This document shows positions 1-9,376 of a DNA stretch of 64,000 nucleotides, in pieces (position 1 is the stretch's first letter; each line of letters starts with the position of its first letter). The notes under the pieces were generated by a model. It did no database searches and was not told where the DNA came from. It saw only the letters and a program-made list of their open reading frames with translations. Made by a program: the position numbers and the translations under genes. Location: positions 372,001-436,000 of the forward strand of contig NZ_NERY01000002.1 of the NCBI RefSeq assembly GCF_003063375.1, read 5' to 3'. The stretch comes from Limnohabitans sp. MMS-10A-178 (GTDB lineage: Bacteria > Pseudomonadota > Gammaproteobacteria > Burkholderiales > Burkholderiaceae_C).

Positions 1-1
1 A

Positions 2-529
2 GAAGGGCGCGGTGTTGTAGAACTCTCCGCACAAAGTATTCATGCACCACTGCATCGCCTAACGGGCGCTAAAGTGGTGTTGCACACGCATCAGCCCTGG
101 GCAACTGCCCTCAACATGCTCCAAGACAATCGCCTTTTACCGGCCACCCAAACGGCGGCATTCTTCCATGGTCGCATTGCCTACGACGATACTTATACCG
201 GCCTCTCCTCCTCCATCGAAGAGGGTGAGCGCTTGGCCCATTTAATGGGCGACAAAACTGTGTTGTTCATGAAGAACCATGGTGTTGTGTCTGTGGGCGA
301 TACAGTTGCACAAGCTTACCGCCGCTTGTACAAACTGGAAAAAGCGTGTCAAACCCAAGTTTTGGCCATGAGTACAGGAAAAGCACTCAACATATTGAGC
401 GACGATGTGATCCAACGCGTTCTCACGCCTTCGGGCGCAGACCGCCATCCTCGCGGTGATCGCGAACGGCTCTACTTTGAGGCCATGATGCGCATCCTAG
501 ATCGCACCAATCCTGGGTACGCTGATTGA
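2..529 (+). CDS. class II aldolase/adducin family protein, 5'-truncated by window edge
   Basis: The frame is open from base 2, so the gene begins outside the window; the GTG at 74 is internal. The visible 175 residues match the C-terminal two thirds of the class II aldolase/adducin fold. They include the zinc-binding HTH pair (VVLHTHQPW) and the later third histidine in MKNHGVV. Family members are zinc-dependent aldolases, epimerases or decarboxylases acting on sugar phosphates or small hydroxy acids. The substrate cannot be told from this part. The gene ends just before a GGGGTC repeat and converges on an MFS gene. Confidence 0.85.
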   Translation, partial: EGRGVVELSAQSIHAPLHRLTGAKVVLHTHQPWATALNMLQDNRLLPATQTAAFFHGRIAYDDTYTGLSSSIEEGERLAHLMGDKTVLFMKNHGVVSVGDTVAQAYRRLYKLEKACQTQVLAMSTGKALNILSDDVIQRVLTPSGADRHPRGDRERLYFEAMMRILDRTNPGYAD

Positions 530-530
530 G

Positions 531-583
531 CATTGGGGTCAATTAATGTTGATCTGACCCCAATTGTTGGACCCCAATTGTTA
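531..583 (-). repeat. GGGGTC dispersed repeat, copy A
   Basis: Read on the minus strand, this copy has two GGGGTC blocks preceded by AATT, then GATCAACATT, then an inverted GACCCC block, so it can fold as an imperfect hairpin. Copy C at 9303 has the same layout and copy B at 4831 is the core only. Its edge touches the stop codon of the MFS gene at 581. It resembles REP-type extragenic repeats; no RAYT transposase is in the window. Confidence 0.7.
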
Positions 584-1807
584 GGTGGCCAATTGGTTTC
601 TGATTCTTTCTGAAGGCTGGGTGTTCATGGTCATTTGGAACAGGCCTGCAGCCAGGCCAATGGCCACGGCCAGTTTCCAAGCCAGATCGTAGTTGCCAAA
701 CAGGTTGAAGATATAGCCACCGCCCCATGCCCCTAAAAACGAGCCCACCTGATGGCTCATGAAGGCAATGCCAGACAGGGTGGCCATGAAGCGCAAGCCA
801 AACAGGTGCACGATGAGTCCTGACACCAAGGGCACCACGCCCAGCCAAAGTGTGCCCAATACTGCGCCAAAAATCAGAGTAGTGGTGGGCGAAGGCGGGA
901 AGGAAAAAAACATGAACAAGGCCAATGACCTGAGCATGTAAATACTGCCCAGCAGCATGCGTTTGGAATAACGATCGCCAAGCCAGCCAAACAAATATGA
1001 CCCAATCACATTGAACAAACCCACTAAGGCCAAGGTGTTGCTGCCCACCGTAGGGTCCATGCCGCAAATATCCAGGTAAGCAGGCAAATGGGTGGTGATA
1101 AACACCAACTGCAAGCCACACACAAAAAACGCAATGGCTAGAACCCGATAACCTTTGTGGCCCAAAGCTTCAGTGATGGCATCAGTGGCCGATTGAGGCT
1201 TGCCAACCACCGCCTCTGGCTCAATTTGATCGGCCTTGGAGCCCCAAAAGGCAGCTGGCAACATGACGCAAGCCAAACCCAAAAATCCAATGGCAGCCAT
1301 CTGCCAATTGAAATTGCCAATGAGGGACTGCGCCATGGGGGAAGCGATGGTCAAGCCCAAAGAGCCAATGGCAGAAACCGCACCCATGGCAGCGCCCCGC
1401 TTAAGGGGACTTACTGTTCGTGCAGTGATATTCATGGCAATGTTGGATGCTGTACATGACAAGGCAATGCCCACGCAAAAGCCAATGCCTAGCGTGACCA
1501 TCCAAGCCGCATCGGCAAATGTCAAAAATAGCAGGCCAAGGATGTAAATTAAAACACCCACAAGCGCCACAGGCCGGGTGCCATATTTATCTGCCCAAAT
1601 GCCAACCACGGGCTGCGTTGCGCCCCAGACAATATTTTGTAAGGCCACCGCCATTGAAAAATCTGCCGCAGTAATGCCGATGTCGCGAATCATGTGCGGC
1701 TGCAACAAGCCAAAACTCTGCCGCATCCCCATGGCCAAACTGAGCATAATGGCCGCACCACCCAAAATGCCCCATATTTGAAATTGTGAAAGTTCAGTTT
1801 TTTTCAT
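581..1807 (-). CDS. MFS transporter
   Basis: This is a 408-residue major facilitator protein of the inner membrane with about 12 hydrophobic segments. The loop between helices 2 and 3 carries the MFS signature as GIWADKYGTRP, and the second half has GWLGDRYSKR. The ATG at 1807 (MKKTELSQFQ) is preferred; an in-frame TTG four codons upstream is possible. Members of this branch move organic acids or drugs; the substrate cannot be assigned. It diverges from another MFS gene 51 bp away, so the two probably share a promoter region. Confidence 0.85.
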   Translation of the reverse strand: MKKTELSQFQIWGILGGAAIMLSLAMGMRQSFGLLQPHMIRDIGITAADFSMAVALQNIVWGATQPVVGIWADKYGTRPVALVGVLIYILGLLFLTFADAAWMVTLGIGFCVGIALSCTASNIAMNITARTVSPLKRGAAMGAVSAIGSLGLTIASPMAQSLIGNFNWQMAAIGFLGLACVMLPAAFWGSKADQIEPEAVVGKPQSATDAITEALGHKGYRVLAIAFFVCGLQLVFITTHLPAYLDICGMDPTVGSNTLALVGLFNVIGSYLFGWLGDRYSKRMLLGSIYMLRSLALFMFFSFPPSPTTTLIFGAVLGTLWLGVVPLVSGLIVHLFGLRFMATLSGIAFMSHQVGSFLGAWGGGYIFNLFGNYDLAWKLAVAIGLAAGLFQMTMNTQPSERIRNQLAT

Positions 1808-1858
1808 GTTGATATGCAAATTATGGCGCAGATCAAATAATTGGGTTCAAGTATCTCA

Positions 1859-3028
1859 ATGAAACAAACACCACGGCATGTTTTGCCCATCATTGTTTTG
1901 GCGCAATTTGCTGGCACTTCCTTGTGGTTTGCCGTCAATGCCGTCATGCCCGATCTGCAAATCCAAATGGGTTGGCCCGCATCGGATGTTGGCAGGCTGA
2001 CCAGTGCTTTGCAATTGGGTTTTATTGCTGGCACCTTGGTGTTTGCAGTGCTGGCCATTGCAGACCGATTTTCTTCTAGGCGGGTTTTTCTCCTGTGCTC
2101 ATTGGCGGGATCGCTTTGCACATTGGGGGCTCTTGCCCATGTAGACGATTTTTTGGCACTTTTAATGTGGCGTGCCACCACCGGATTCTTCCTCGCTGGC
2201 ATCTACCCCGTGGGAATGAAGATAGCCTCGCAGTGGTTCCCCAAAGGACTTGGCGTTGCATTGGGTTGGTTGGTTGGGGCATTGGTTTTGGGCTCGGCCA
2301 GTGCCCATGGCATTCGCGCCTTGTCTAGCCAGTTGCCTTGGTCAACTGTCATGTTGAGCGTGGCTGGTTTGGCTGCAGCAGGCGGTCTCATGCTATTTGC
2401 GCTCATTCCAGAGCCTCCGCAAAAATCAATGCAAGTCAAACAACTGCAATGGCAAGCCTTGGCCAGTTTGTGGACAGATTGGCGCGTGAGATCATCGGTA
2501 CTGGGCTATTTTGGTCACATGTGGGAGCTCTACACTTTGTGGGTGTTGGCGCCCCTCATCTTGGCCACTCGCTTTGAAGGGACGCAGCTTTCAATTGCGG
2601 CATTCTCGGTCATTGGCGTTGGCGCATTGGGCTGCATTTTGGGTGGCTTGGGGGCCAAACGGTGGGGCAGCGCCAAAGTGGCCACCCTTCAATTGGGCAT
2701 GAGTGGTCTGTGTTGTTTGCTAGCCCCCTGGTTCATGTCTGCGTCGCTGGAATGGATGATGGCTTGGCTCCTCATTTGGGGCGTAACTGTTGCAGGCGAT
2801 TCACCACAGTTTTCAACCCTCACAGCAAGCAATGCGCCGCCTCATGCCGTAGGCAGCGTACTGACCCTGACCAACTGCATTGGCTTTGGTATTTCAATTG
2901 TGAGCATTGAGCTGTTTACCAGCCTGGCCACTTGGCATGACTTGTCCACCCTTCTGCCATGGTTGGGATTGGGCCCTCTGCTGGGCATTTGGGCCATGCG
3001 TCCGCTACTGAAAAAGCAGATGCCGTAA
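1859..3028 (+). CDS. MFS transporter
   Basis: This is a 389-residue inner-membrane MFS permease with about 12 membrane segments. Helices 1 and 2 contain FAGTSLWFAVNAVMPDL, and ADRFSSRRVF is a variant of the loop 2-3 signature. It resembles CynX/NimT-like and YbfB-like permeases, but not closely enough to name a substrate. ATG 1859 (MKQTPRHVLP) was chosen over the in-frame TTG at 1841. The gene is transcribed away from the MFS gene at 581 and converges on the aminopeptidase gene, with only 8 bp between the two stops. Confidence 0.82.
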   Translation: MKQTPRHVLPIIVLAQFAGTSLWFAVNAVMPDLQIQMGWPASDVGRLTSALQLGFIAGTLVFAVLAIADRFSSRRVFLLCSLAGSLCTLGALAHVDDFLALLMWRATTGFFLAGIYPVGMKIASQWFPKGLGVALGWLVGALVLGSASAHGIRALSSQLPWSTVMLSVAGLAAAGGLMLFALIPEPPQKSMQVKQLQWQALASLWTDWRVRSSVLGYFGHMWELYTLWVLAPLILATRFEGTQLSIAAFSVIGVGALGCILGGLGAKRWGSAKVATLQLGMSGLCCLLAPWFMSASLEWMMAWLLIWGVTVAGDSPQFSTLTASNAPPHAVGSVLTLTNCIGFGISIVSIELFTSLATWHDLSTLLPWLGLGPLLGIWAMRPLLKKQMP

Positions 3029-3036
3029 CTCTGTCG

Positions 3037-4824
3037 CTAAATGGCCCGACAAGCGTGTTCCAAAAATTGTAAATCTTCGCCTTGCAAATGGGGGCTCAGT
3101 TTTTCAAACACCCTCGCGTGATAAGCATTCAAAAAAGCCGTTTCTTCAACACCCAATAAGTCTTTTTGAACCACACGCGTGTCAATGGGGCACAAGGTCA
3201 AAGGTTCAAACTGGTAAAACTTACCGTGCTCAGTGGCGCAGTGTTCTTTGCAAAGCAAAATATTTTCGATGCGTATGCCATAACGACCCGATAAGTAAAC
3301 ACCAGGTTCGTTGGTCACCACCATTCCAGGCTCAATGGCTTGGTCTATCAAACCCACACCAATGCTGTGCGGGCCTTCATGCACATTGTTGAAATAGCCT
3401 ACGCCATGCCCGGTGCCACAGGAGTAATTGACACCTTCATTCCACAAAGCCTGGCGGGCCAAAATGTCCAATTGCAAACCACGCGTACCTTGCATGAATA
3501 TAGCAGCGGAAAGTCGCAACATGCCTTTCAACACCAAGGTGTAATGGCGCATCTGTTCATCGGTACATGGGCCACAAACAAAGGTGCGCGTGATGTCTGT
3601 GGTGCCATCGTCATACTGCCCTCCTGAATCGAGCAAAAAGAAGCCTTCAGGCTTAACAGGTGTCTCTGTGCCATCTTTCAAACCATAGTGCATCATGGCC
3701 GCATTGGGGCCATAGGCTGGAATGGTTGTGAAACTCAGGCCCCGAAATAAATTCAACTTGGCTCGCTCGCCATCAATCTGGTCGGAAACCATTCGTTCAG
3801 TCAAGTTGCCCGCGCCAACATGCTTGTAGAACCAATTCAAAAATCGGACCATGGCAATGCCATCGCGAACAAAACAGTTTTTCCAATTGTCCAATTCAAT
3901 TGAGTTTTTAACTGCCTTCATGGCAATCGAGGGGGCCCGTTTTTCAATCAATCGACAATTGAAACTGCGAAGTAGCTTGAATGTGAGCAAATTGCTTTGC
4001 GCTGGATCAACCAACACTGCTTGTCCAGCCAAAGCCTTCAAGTCGTCAAAAAAGATGTCGTAAGGTTTTAACTCTACGCCCTGCTCTTTCAAACTTTGTA
4101 CCAGGTCGGCAGAAAAACGTGGGAGGTGTGCATACAGAAAGGCACTCTGCTGTGCCACCACCAAATAAGCATGGAAGTAAGGCGATGTGGGTACATCAGT
4201 GCCGCGAAGATTGAGTAAATAGCCAATGTCGTCTAGCGCGTTTAAAACATGCACTTGCGCGTCCAACTTGCGCATTTGTTCTCGTACCCGATTGAGTTTG
4301 TCTTGCGCACTTTCACCTGCATAGGCCATGGCATGCGCAAACACATGTGCCATTGGAAAACCAGGTCGATCGACCCAAACGGCATCGACCAAGTCATGCT
4401 CTGTCTGAACACTGATACGTTTGGATTTCAATTTTTCTTCAATATCGGCCACAGCCTTGACCATCATGGTAGCCCCATAAAAGCCCAGCCGAGCGCCTTC
4501 AGGCAGATGCTCGGCCAACCATTGATTCCAAGGCAAGACATCGGGACGCCCTAAGTACACAATTTGAATATCGGTACCTGACAGCTCTTGCTCCGCTTGA
4601 AGCCAATATCGACCATCGGCCCAAACATAAGCAGCATCTTTTAAAACCACCATGGTAGATACCGAAGCTGTAAAACCCGACATAAACTGCCGCACCTTCC
4701 AGCGCGAAGGCATGTATTCTGAATTGTGCGGGTCTGAAGACGGCAACACCCAAGCATCGAACTGATGCTTCTCCATTTCAACGCGCAAAGCCTTCAACCG
4801 AGCTTGAACATCCACATGAGTCAT
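3037..4824 (-). CDS. pepP: aminopeptidase P family (Xaa-Pro aminopeptidase, M24)
   Basis: The 595-residue length fits the long, three-domain aminopeptidase P type, which removes an N-terminal residue preceding proline. It is a two-metal (usually Mn) cytosolic enzyme. All five expected metal ligands are visible: D399 and D410 in the LLDSGGQY...GTTD stretch, H473 in GTGHGVG, E506 in TNEPGVY and E520 in GIRIENI. The first two creatinase-like domains precede residue about 310. The ATG at 4824 fits family alignments, but no Shine-Dalgarno is visible because a GGGGTC repeat lies only 7 bp upstream. The gene symbol is by family analogy. Confidence 0.93.
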   Translation of the reverse strand: MTHVDVQARLKALRVEMEKHQFDAWVLPSSDPHNSEYMPSRWKVRQFMSGFTASVSTMVVLKDAAYVWADGRYWLQAEQELSGTDIQIVYLGRPDVLPWNQWLAEHLPEGARLGFYGATMMVKAVADIEEKLKSKRISVQTEHDLVDAVWVDRPGFPMAHVFAHAMAYAGESAQDKLNRVREQMRKLDAQVHVLNALDDIGYLLNLRGTDVPTSPYFHAYLVVAQQSAFLYAHLPRFSADLVQSLKEQGVELKPYDIFFDDLKALAGQAVLVDPAQSNLLTFKLLRSFNCRLIEKRAPSIAMKAVKNSIELDNWKNCFVRDGIAMVRFLNWFYKHVGAGNLTERMVSDQIDGERAKLNLFRGLSFTTIPAYGPNAAMMHYGLKDGTETPVKPEGFFLLDSGGQYDDGTTDITRTFVCGPCTDEQMRHYTLVLKGMLRLSAAIFMQGTRGLQLDILARQALWNEGVNYSCGTGHGVGYFNNVHEGPHSIGVGLIDQAIEPGMVVTNEPGVYLSGRYGIRIENILLCKEHCATEHGKFYQFEPLTLCPIDTRVVQKDLLGVEETAFLNAYHARVFEKLSPHLQGEDLQFLEHACRAI

Positions 4825-4830
4825 ATATTT

Positions 4831-4853
4831 AATTGGGGTCAGATCAACATTAT
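4831..4853 (+). repeat. GGGGTC dispersed repeat, copy B (core only)
   Basis: The core AATTGGGGTCAGATCAAC is shared with copies at 531 and 9303. It lies immediately upstream of the aminopeptidase P start, in its leader. Confidence 0.7.
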
Positions 4854-4944
4854 TTTCTTGCCAACACTTTACACAAATTTCGGTTGAACCTATTTTTAAT
4901 TGCCAAATTGCAGCATTCAGAACAGCCTGCTCTAAAATAGGATC

Positions 4945-5322
4945 ATGACCCCCTCCAAAGCACCCAAGATTTTAAGAACCCTCGTGTTCATCGTGACAGG
5001 CGGCATTGCCCTGTTTGCCCTTTACATCTACATTGCGCTCAACTGGAGCTATTCAACCGGTGAGCGTGCCGGCTTTTTGCAAAAAGTGTCCAACAAAGGC
5101 TGGATTTGCAAAACTTGGGAAGGCGAACTTTCTTTGGTGGCCATGCCAGGTGCTGCGCCAGAAAAGTTTCTTTTTACAGTGCGCGATGAAGCAGTCGCTC
5201 AAAAAGTCAGTGCAGCCGCAGGCAAGCGAGTCACCCTCAATTACGAGCAACACAAAGGCCTGCCCACCACCTGCTTTGGTGATACAGACTACTTTGTGGT
5301 TGGGGTAACCGAAATTGAATAG
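4945..5322 (+). CDS. small single-span membrane protein, unknown function
   Basis: The 125-residue product has one strong membrane helix at about residues 10-32 (LVFIVTGGIALFALYIYIAL). A roughly 90-residue soluble part follows, with two cysteines (GWICKTWEG and PTTCFGD) that could form a disulfide if it is periplasmic. I do not recognise a named family with confidence, though similar short proteins are common in Comamonadaceae. It stands alone between two minus-strand peptidase genes, so it has its own promoter. The clean ATG at 4945 and family-like composition make a real gene likely. Confidence 0.7.
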   Translation: MTPSKAPKILRTLVFIVTGGIALFALYIYIALNWSYSTGERAGFLQKVSNKGWICKTWEGELSLVAMPGAAPEKFLFTVRDEAVAQKVSAAAGKRVTLNYEQHKGLPTTCFGDTDYFVVGVTEIE

Positions 5323-5372
5323 ATTTGATCATTTCAACATCGCAATCAATCTAGTGATTTAAGGCAAGCTAC

Positions 5373-7256
5373 TTAAACCTGCGGCACAAATCCCAAAACT
5401 TCGCCATAAAACCTGAGTTCTGTTTCAAGCGAAGACACGATGGTGCTGGCCTGCCTAAACCCATGCCCCTCACCTTCATAGGCCACATAGGCATGCTTCA
5501 GACCGTTGGCCAAACAGGCATCCCGAACGGCTTCAGATTGCGAAGGCGGAACCACTTTGTCTTCCAACCCTTGGAAAATAACCAATGGCGAACTTAGTTG
5601 GCTCAAGTGCGTCAAGGGAGAGCGTTCAACGTACAAAGCTTTTGCGGCGGGGTAAGCGCCAATCATGGTGTCTAAATACCTAGATTCAAAATCGTGAGTA
5701 TCGGTGGCCAGTGTGGTGCAGTCTGCTACGCCATAGTAAGAAGCACCTGCAGCAAATTTTTGGCTGCTGACCAATGCATTCAACGCTGTAAAGCCCCCTG
5801 CACTGCCGCCCCGAATGAGAACCTTGTTGTGCGCGCAAACACCCTGCGCAATGAGTGAGTCGACTACGGCCAATACATCTTCACAATCCACCACACCCCA
5901 CTGCCCCCGAAGTAAATTGCGATATTCACGGCCATAGCCTGTAGAACCCCCATAGTTCACATCGACAACCGAAATTCCGCGTGTGGTGAAGTAGGCATAC
6001 TTCATCGACAAAGTGGCCGTTGAATTGGCTGTAGGCCCACCATGTACAACCACCATGAGAGGTGGCTTTTCTGAAGGCTCATATTGAGGATGATGCGCTG
6101 CGTGCAAAATGGCAAAAACCTCACGACCATCTTTCCGCACTGCTTTAATTTCATGCGGCTTGGGAAAAAATGCTGCATCGATAGGCGCATTGATTGAAGT
6201 GACCACCGAAGCAACTCGCCAGCTGCGCAAATCAATTTCAATGAGCTGCGAAACCACATGAGCACTAGAACCTACGGCATAAGCCATGCGACCTGACGCG
6301 CTGAGAGATGGTTTGAAATCGGTCAAGTCGCAATGCAAGTCTTGCATCTTGCCAGTCTGGGGATTGACCCGCACCACTTTTCGAGCATCCACAGGGCCAT
6401 GCACAGACAATATCTGTCCGTCTTCAAGCACAGACAATGCCCTCATTCCCAACTGCCAAAGCGGGAAGCCCCATTCACTTTTTTCTTCAATGAGGTGGTG
6501 CAATGGCCCTGTCAAATCTGCTTGCCAAAGATTCCACCAGCCACTTGCATCACTGATGAAATAGAGTTGATTGTTGGGACCCCATTCAGGTGACAAGCTA
6601 GAAGTATTTGTATTGCCTGCCAACACACGGACATTGTGCAAGTTGCCATTTTCTACATCGGCCACACGCACCTCGGTACCATCCCAAGGCATTTGTGGAT
6701 GTTCCCAAGCTACCCAGGCCAAATAACGACCATCGGCTGAAAGCCTTGGATGGGCATAGAAATGAGAGGAAGAGTCTAGGCTTCGCAAACCACTTGGGCC
6801 CACCGCAACCAAATCTCTTTGAACTTTAGACTCGGCGTGCACTTCCCTAATGCACCAAATTTCTTCCCCCACGGCAATCATGTCGATGTAGCGATGGCTT
6901 TGGCCAATAGGAGGTTCAGGGCTGAAAGGAATAGGCTCGCCCATGGGTTCAGTGATGTAAATGCGCTGGTTTACCTTGTTTACAAAAGCCAGCATGGGCA
7001 GGCCATTTTGAACAAAGCCCAACCAACTGATACCACCATATTCGTGCACCTGACTTTTGGCACTCCATGGCGCTTTCAAAATATCGCCATGCTCCCGACT
7101 GACCACGAGAGTCCGTCCGCCCTCACTGGGCCTCACCTCATCCCACCATAAATCTTGTCCCACTGGCTGAGACCACATGATGCTGCTGCCAGCATGGGCT
7201 AACAAGCTGGCCGACAAAGGAGACGGCCAAGATCCAGGTTGTTGAATTGTTTTCAT
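5373..7256 (-). CDS. S9 family peptidase (prolyl oligopeptidase / acylaminoacyl-peptidase type)
   Basis: The 627-residue protein has an N-terminal beta-propeller region of WD-like repeats, for example GGISWLGF and HPRLSADGRYLAW, followed by an alpha/beta-hydrolase domain from about residue 390. The catalytic triad is visible as S485 in RGGSAGG, D566 in FQGLEDKVVPP and H598 in GEGHGFR. Enzymes of this family trim short peptides in the cytosol, and no signal peptide is present. It shares the region with aminopeptidase P, which suggests a peptide-degradation role, but the two are not in one operon. Confidence 0.92.
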   Translation of the reverse strand: MKTIQQPGSWPSPLSASLLAHAGSSIMWSQPVGQDLWWDEVRPSEGGRTLVVSREHGDILKAPWSAKSQVHEYGGISWLGFVQNGLPMLAFVNKVNQRIYITEPMGEPIPFSPEPPIGQSHRYIDMIAVGEEIWCIREVHAESKVQRDLVAVGPSGLRSLDSSSHFYAHPRLSADGRYLAWVAWEHPQMPWDGTEVRVADVENGNLHNVRVLAGNTNTSSLSPEWGPNNQLYFISDASGWWNLWQADLTGPLHHLIEEKSEWGFPLWQLGMRALSVLEDGQILSVHGPVDARKVVRVNPQTGKMQDLHCDLTDFKPSLSASGRMAYAVGSSAHVVSQLIEIDLRSWRVASVVTSINAPIDAAFFPKPHEIKAVRKDGREVFAILHAAHHPQYEPSEKPPLMVVVHGGPTANSTATLSMKYAYFTTRGISVVDVNYGGSTGYGREYRNLLRGQWGVVDCEDVLAVVDSLIAQGVCAHNKVLIRGGSAGGFTALNALVSSQKFAAGASYYGVADCTTLATDTHDFESRYLDTMIGAYPAAKALYVERSPLTHLSQLSSPLVIFQGLEDKVVPPSQSEAVRDACLANGLKHAYVAYEGEGHGFRQASTIVSSLETELRFYGEVLGFVPQV

Positions 7257-7289
7257 CTAAAAAATCTTACTAGGCTAAGGTTTCTGGTT

Positions 7290-7307
7290 TTGTCACACAA
7301 TTGTCAA
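7290..7307 (+). promoter_or_regulatory. Pho box upstream of phoX
   Basis: The site reads TTGTCAC-ACAA-TTGTCAA, two 7-bp repeats with a 4-bp A/T spacer, which is the PhoB-binding layout (consensus CTGTCAT twice). A -10-like CATAAA lies 8 bp downstream and the phoX ATG about 63 bp downstream. It implies induction under phosphate starvation. Confidence 0.7.
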
Positions 7308-7370
7308 CAAAATGGCATAAAAAGATATTAGCTACAACCTTATAAACCATCCCTCACCGAAATCAACACC

Positions 7371-9299
7371 ATGGCAAAAGACTTTTCTTTGATGGAAGAC
7401 AGCAACCGCTCTTCCAACCCCAGCATTCATGACGTGTCAGACACTTCGCGCCGCCAAGTGCTGCGAGGTGGCTTGGGCGCATTGGCCAGCAGCTTTTTGG
7501 CGCCACTTAGCGCTGTGGGCGCTGCTGCTGCCCTCACAGGCTGCGCATCCATGGGCAAGGTAGCCGCTGCCAAAATTGGTTTCAAAAGCGTGGCTATTTC
7601 TACTGCCGACAGCATCACAGTTCCTGAGGGCTATATTGCTCACGTCATTGCGCCTTGGGGCGATCCAGTGGGAATTGTGGGCCAAAATAATCCATTCAAA
7701 GACGACGCCAGCAACTCTGCTTCCGAGCAAGAAACACAATTGGGAATGCACCACGACGGCATTCATTTTTATGCCCTTGATGGATCTAGGCGTGGCTTGC
7801 TGGCCATGAACCACGAGTACGTGGACCACGGCTTGTTGTTCAAAGATGGCATGGCCAACTGGAGCGCCGAGAAAGTGCGCAAATCACAAGCTGCCCACGG
7901 CGTGTCTGTGGTTGAAGTTCAAGAGAAAGGCGGCAAGTGGGAGGTGGTCAACCCCTCCAAGTATGCCCGCCGCATTACGGCCAATACACGAATTGAACTA
8001 AGCGGCCCTGCTGCCGGTCACGCGCTCATGAAAACTGCTGCCGATCCATCTGGCAAAGTGGTTTTGGGTACCTTGAACAATTGCGCAAGTGGCATCACGC
8101 CATGGGGCACTTACCTCACCTCCGAAGAAAACTTCATCTTTTACTTCAGTGGTGGCGACAAAATGTCCGAACACGAGCGTCGTTGGGGCTTGAGAAAAGG
8201 TGGTGTACGTTACCGTTGGCACGAGCATGATGCACGTTTTGATGCCGTTCAAAACCCCAACGAACCCAACCGATTCGGCTGGATCGTTGAAATTGATCCT
8301 CAGAATCCCAACGCTACGCCCATGAAGCGCACAGCCATGGGCCGTGGCGCACACGAAGGCGCCACCATTGCAGTCACCAAAGACAAACGAGCCGTTGTTT
8401 ACATGGGTGAAGATGCTCGCTTGGAATACATCTACAAATTTGTCAGCCGCGATGCCATCAAACCTGGTGGTGCTGCAGCCAACGCCACACTGCTTGACCA
8501 TGGCACTTTGTATGTAGCCAAGTTCAATGAAGATGGCAAAGGCCAATGGATTGCCCTCACACACGGACAAGGTCCTTTGACTTCAGCCAATGGTTTTGCC
8601 GATCAGGCCGAAGTGCTTATCAAAGCACGCCAAGCCAGCGACCTTTTGGGCGCCACCAAAATGGACCGCCCTGAGTGGATTGACATCGACAAACAAGGCT
8701 GGGTTTACGCCACACTCACCAACAACAGCGACCGAGGTCGCAGTAATCAACCTGGCGTCGATGCGGCCAACCCCCGCGCCAACAACACCCAAGGCAACAT
8801 CATTCGCTGGAAAGAAGATGTCGATTTCCACGCCACCACTTTTGCATGGAATCACTTCATCATGGCTGGCGATCCTTCATTGGCTCGTCCAGAAGCCAAA
8901 GGCAACATCAAGGGCGACATGTTCTCTTGCCCCGATGGCTTGTGGGTGGATGGCCGCGGCCTGATGTGGATTCAAACCGACATGTCCACCTCTGCCATGG
9001 GCAAAGGCGATCTCAAAAACTTTGGCAACAACATGATGCTTGCAGCCGATGTACTAACTGGTGAGGTTCGCCGCTTCCTGGTGGGCCCAGCAGGTAGCGA
9101 AGTGACAGGAGTAACAGAAACCCCTGACGGTAGAACCATGTTCGTCAACATTCAGCATCCAGGTGAAACGCCTAGCGAGCTTAACAACCCCGCCAACCCG
9201 CGCGCTATTTCTAACTGGCCAGAGCAAAAACCCACAGGCCGCCCCCGCTCCGCGACTGTTGTCATCCGCAAACAAGACGGCGGCATCATCGGTACCTAA
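7371..9299 (+). CDS. phoX: PhoX family alkaline phosphatase, Tat-exported
   Basis: The 642-residue protein belongs to the PhoX (DUF839) family of calcium/iron-dependent phosphatases that hydrolyse phosphomonoesters outside the cytoplasm. A Tat signal is visible at residues 24-60: SRRQVL, a long hydrophobic stretch, then LTGC, which could act as a lipobox. Typical PhoX motifs follow, including MNHEYVDHGLL, SGPAAGH, NNCASGITPWGTYLTSEEN and GRGAHEG. The 5-bladed propeller covers the remainder. A Pho box precedes it, so it should be part of the PhoB regulon. A GGGGTC repeat begins 4 bp after the stop. Confidence 0.95.
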   Translation: MAKDFSLMEDSNRSSNPSIHDVSDTSRRQVLRGGLGALASSFLAPLSAVGAAAALTGCASMGKVAAAKIGFKSVAISTADSITVPEGYIAHVIAPWGDPVGIVGQNNPFKDDASNSASEQETQLGMHHDGIHFYALDGSRRGLLAMNHEYVDHGLLFKDGMANWSAEKVRKSQAAHGVSVVEVQEKGGKWEVVNPSKYARRITANTRIELSGPAAGHALMKTAADPSGKVVLGTLNNCASGITPWGTYLTSEENFIFYFSGGDKMSEHERRWGLRKGGVRYRWHEHDARFDAVQNPNEPNRFGWIVEIDPQNPNATPMKRTAMGRGAHEGATIAVTKDKRAVVYMGEDARLEYIYKFVSRDAIKPGGAAANATLLDHGTLYVAKFNEDGKGQWIALTHGQGPLTSANGFADQAEVLIKARQASDLLGATKMDRPEWIDIDKQGWVYATLTNNSDRGRSNQPGVDAANPRANNTQGNIIRWKEDVDFHATTFAWNHFIMAGDPSLARPEAKGNIKGDMFSCPDGLWVDGRGLMWIQTDMSTSAMGKGDLKNFGNNMMLAADVLTGEVRRFLVGPAGSEVTGVTETPDGRTMFVNIQHPGETPSELNNPANPRAISNWPEQKPTGRPRSATVVIRKQDGGIIGT

Positions 9300-9302
9300 A
9301 AA

Positions 9303-9355
9303 TCAATTGGGGTCAAGTTAATTGGGGTCAGATCAACATTGTTTTGACTACCCCA
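9303..9355 (+). repeat. GGGGTC dispersed repeat, copy C
   Basis: Two GGGGTC blocks 16 bp apart are followed by GATCAACATTG and then by ACCCC, the same layout as copy A in opposite orientation. The inverted block could pair with either GGGGTC. It starts 4 bp after the phoX stop. Confidence 0.7.
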
Positions 9356-9376
9356 AGCGATTCATGCTTTCAAGCC

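Noticed and set aside
7998..8570. 190-residue frame opposite phoX
   Set aside because: Antisense shadow of a clear PhoX gene.
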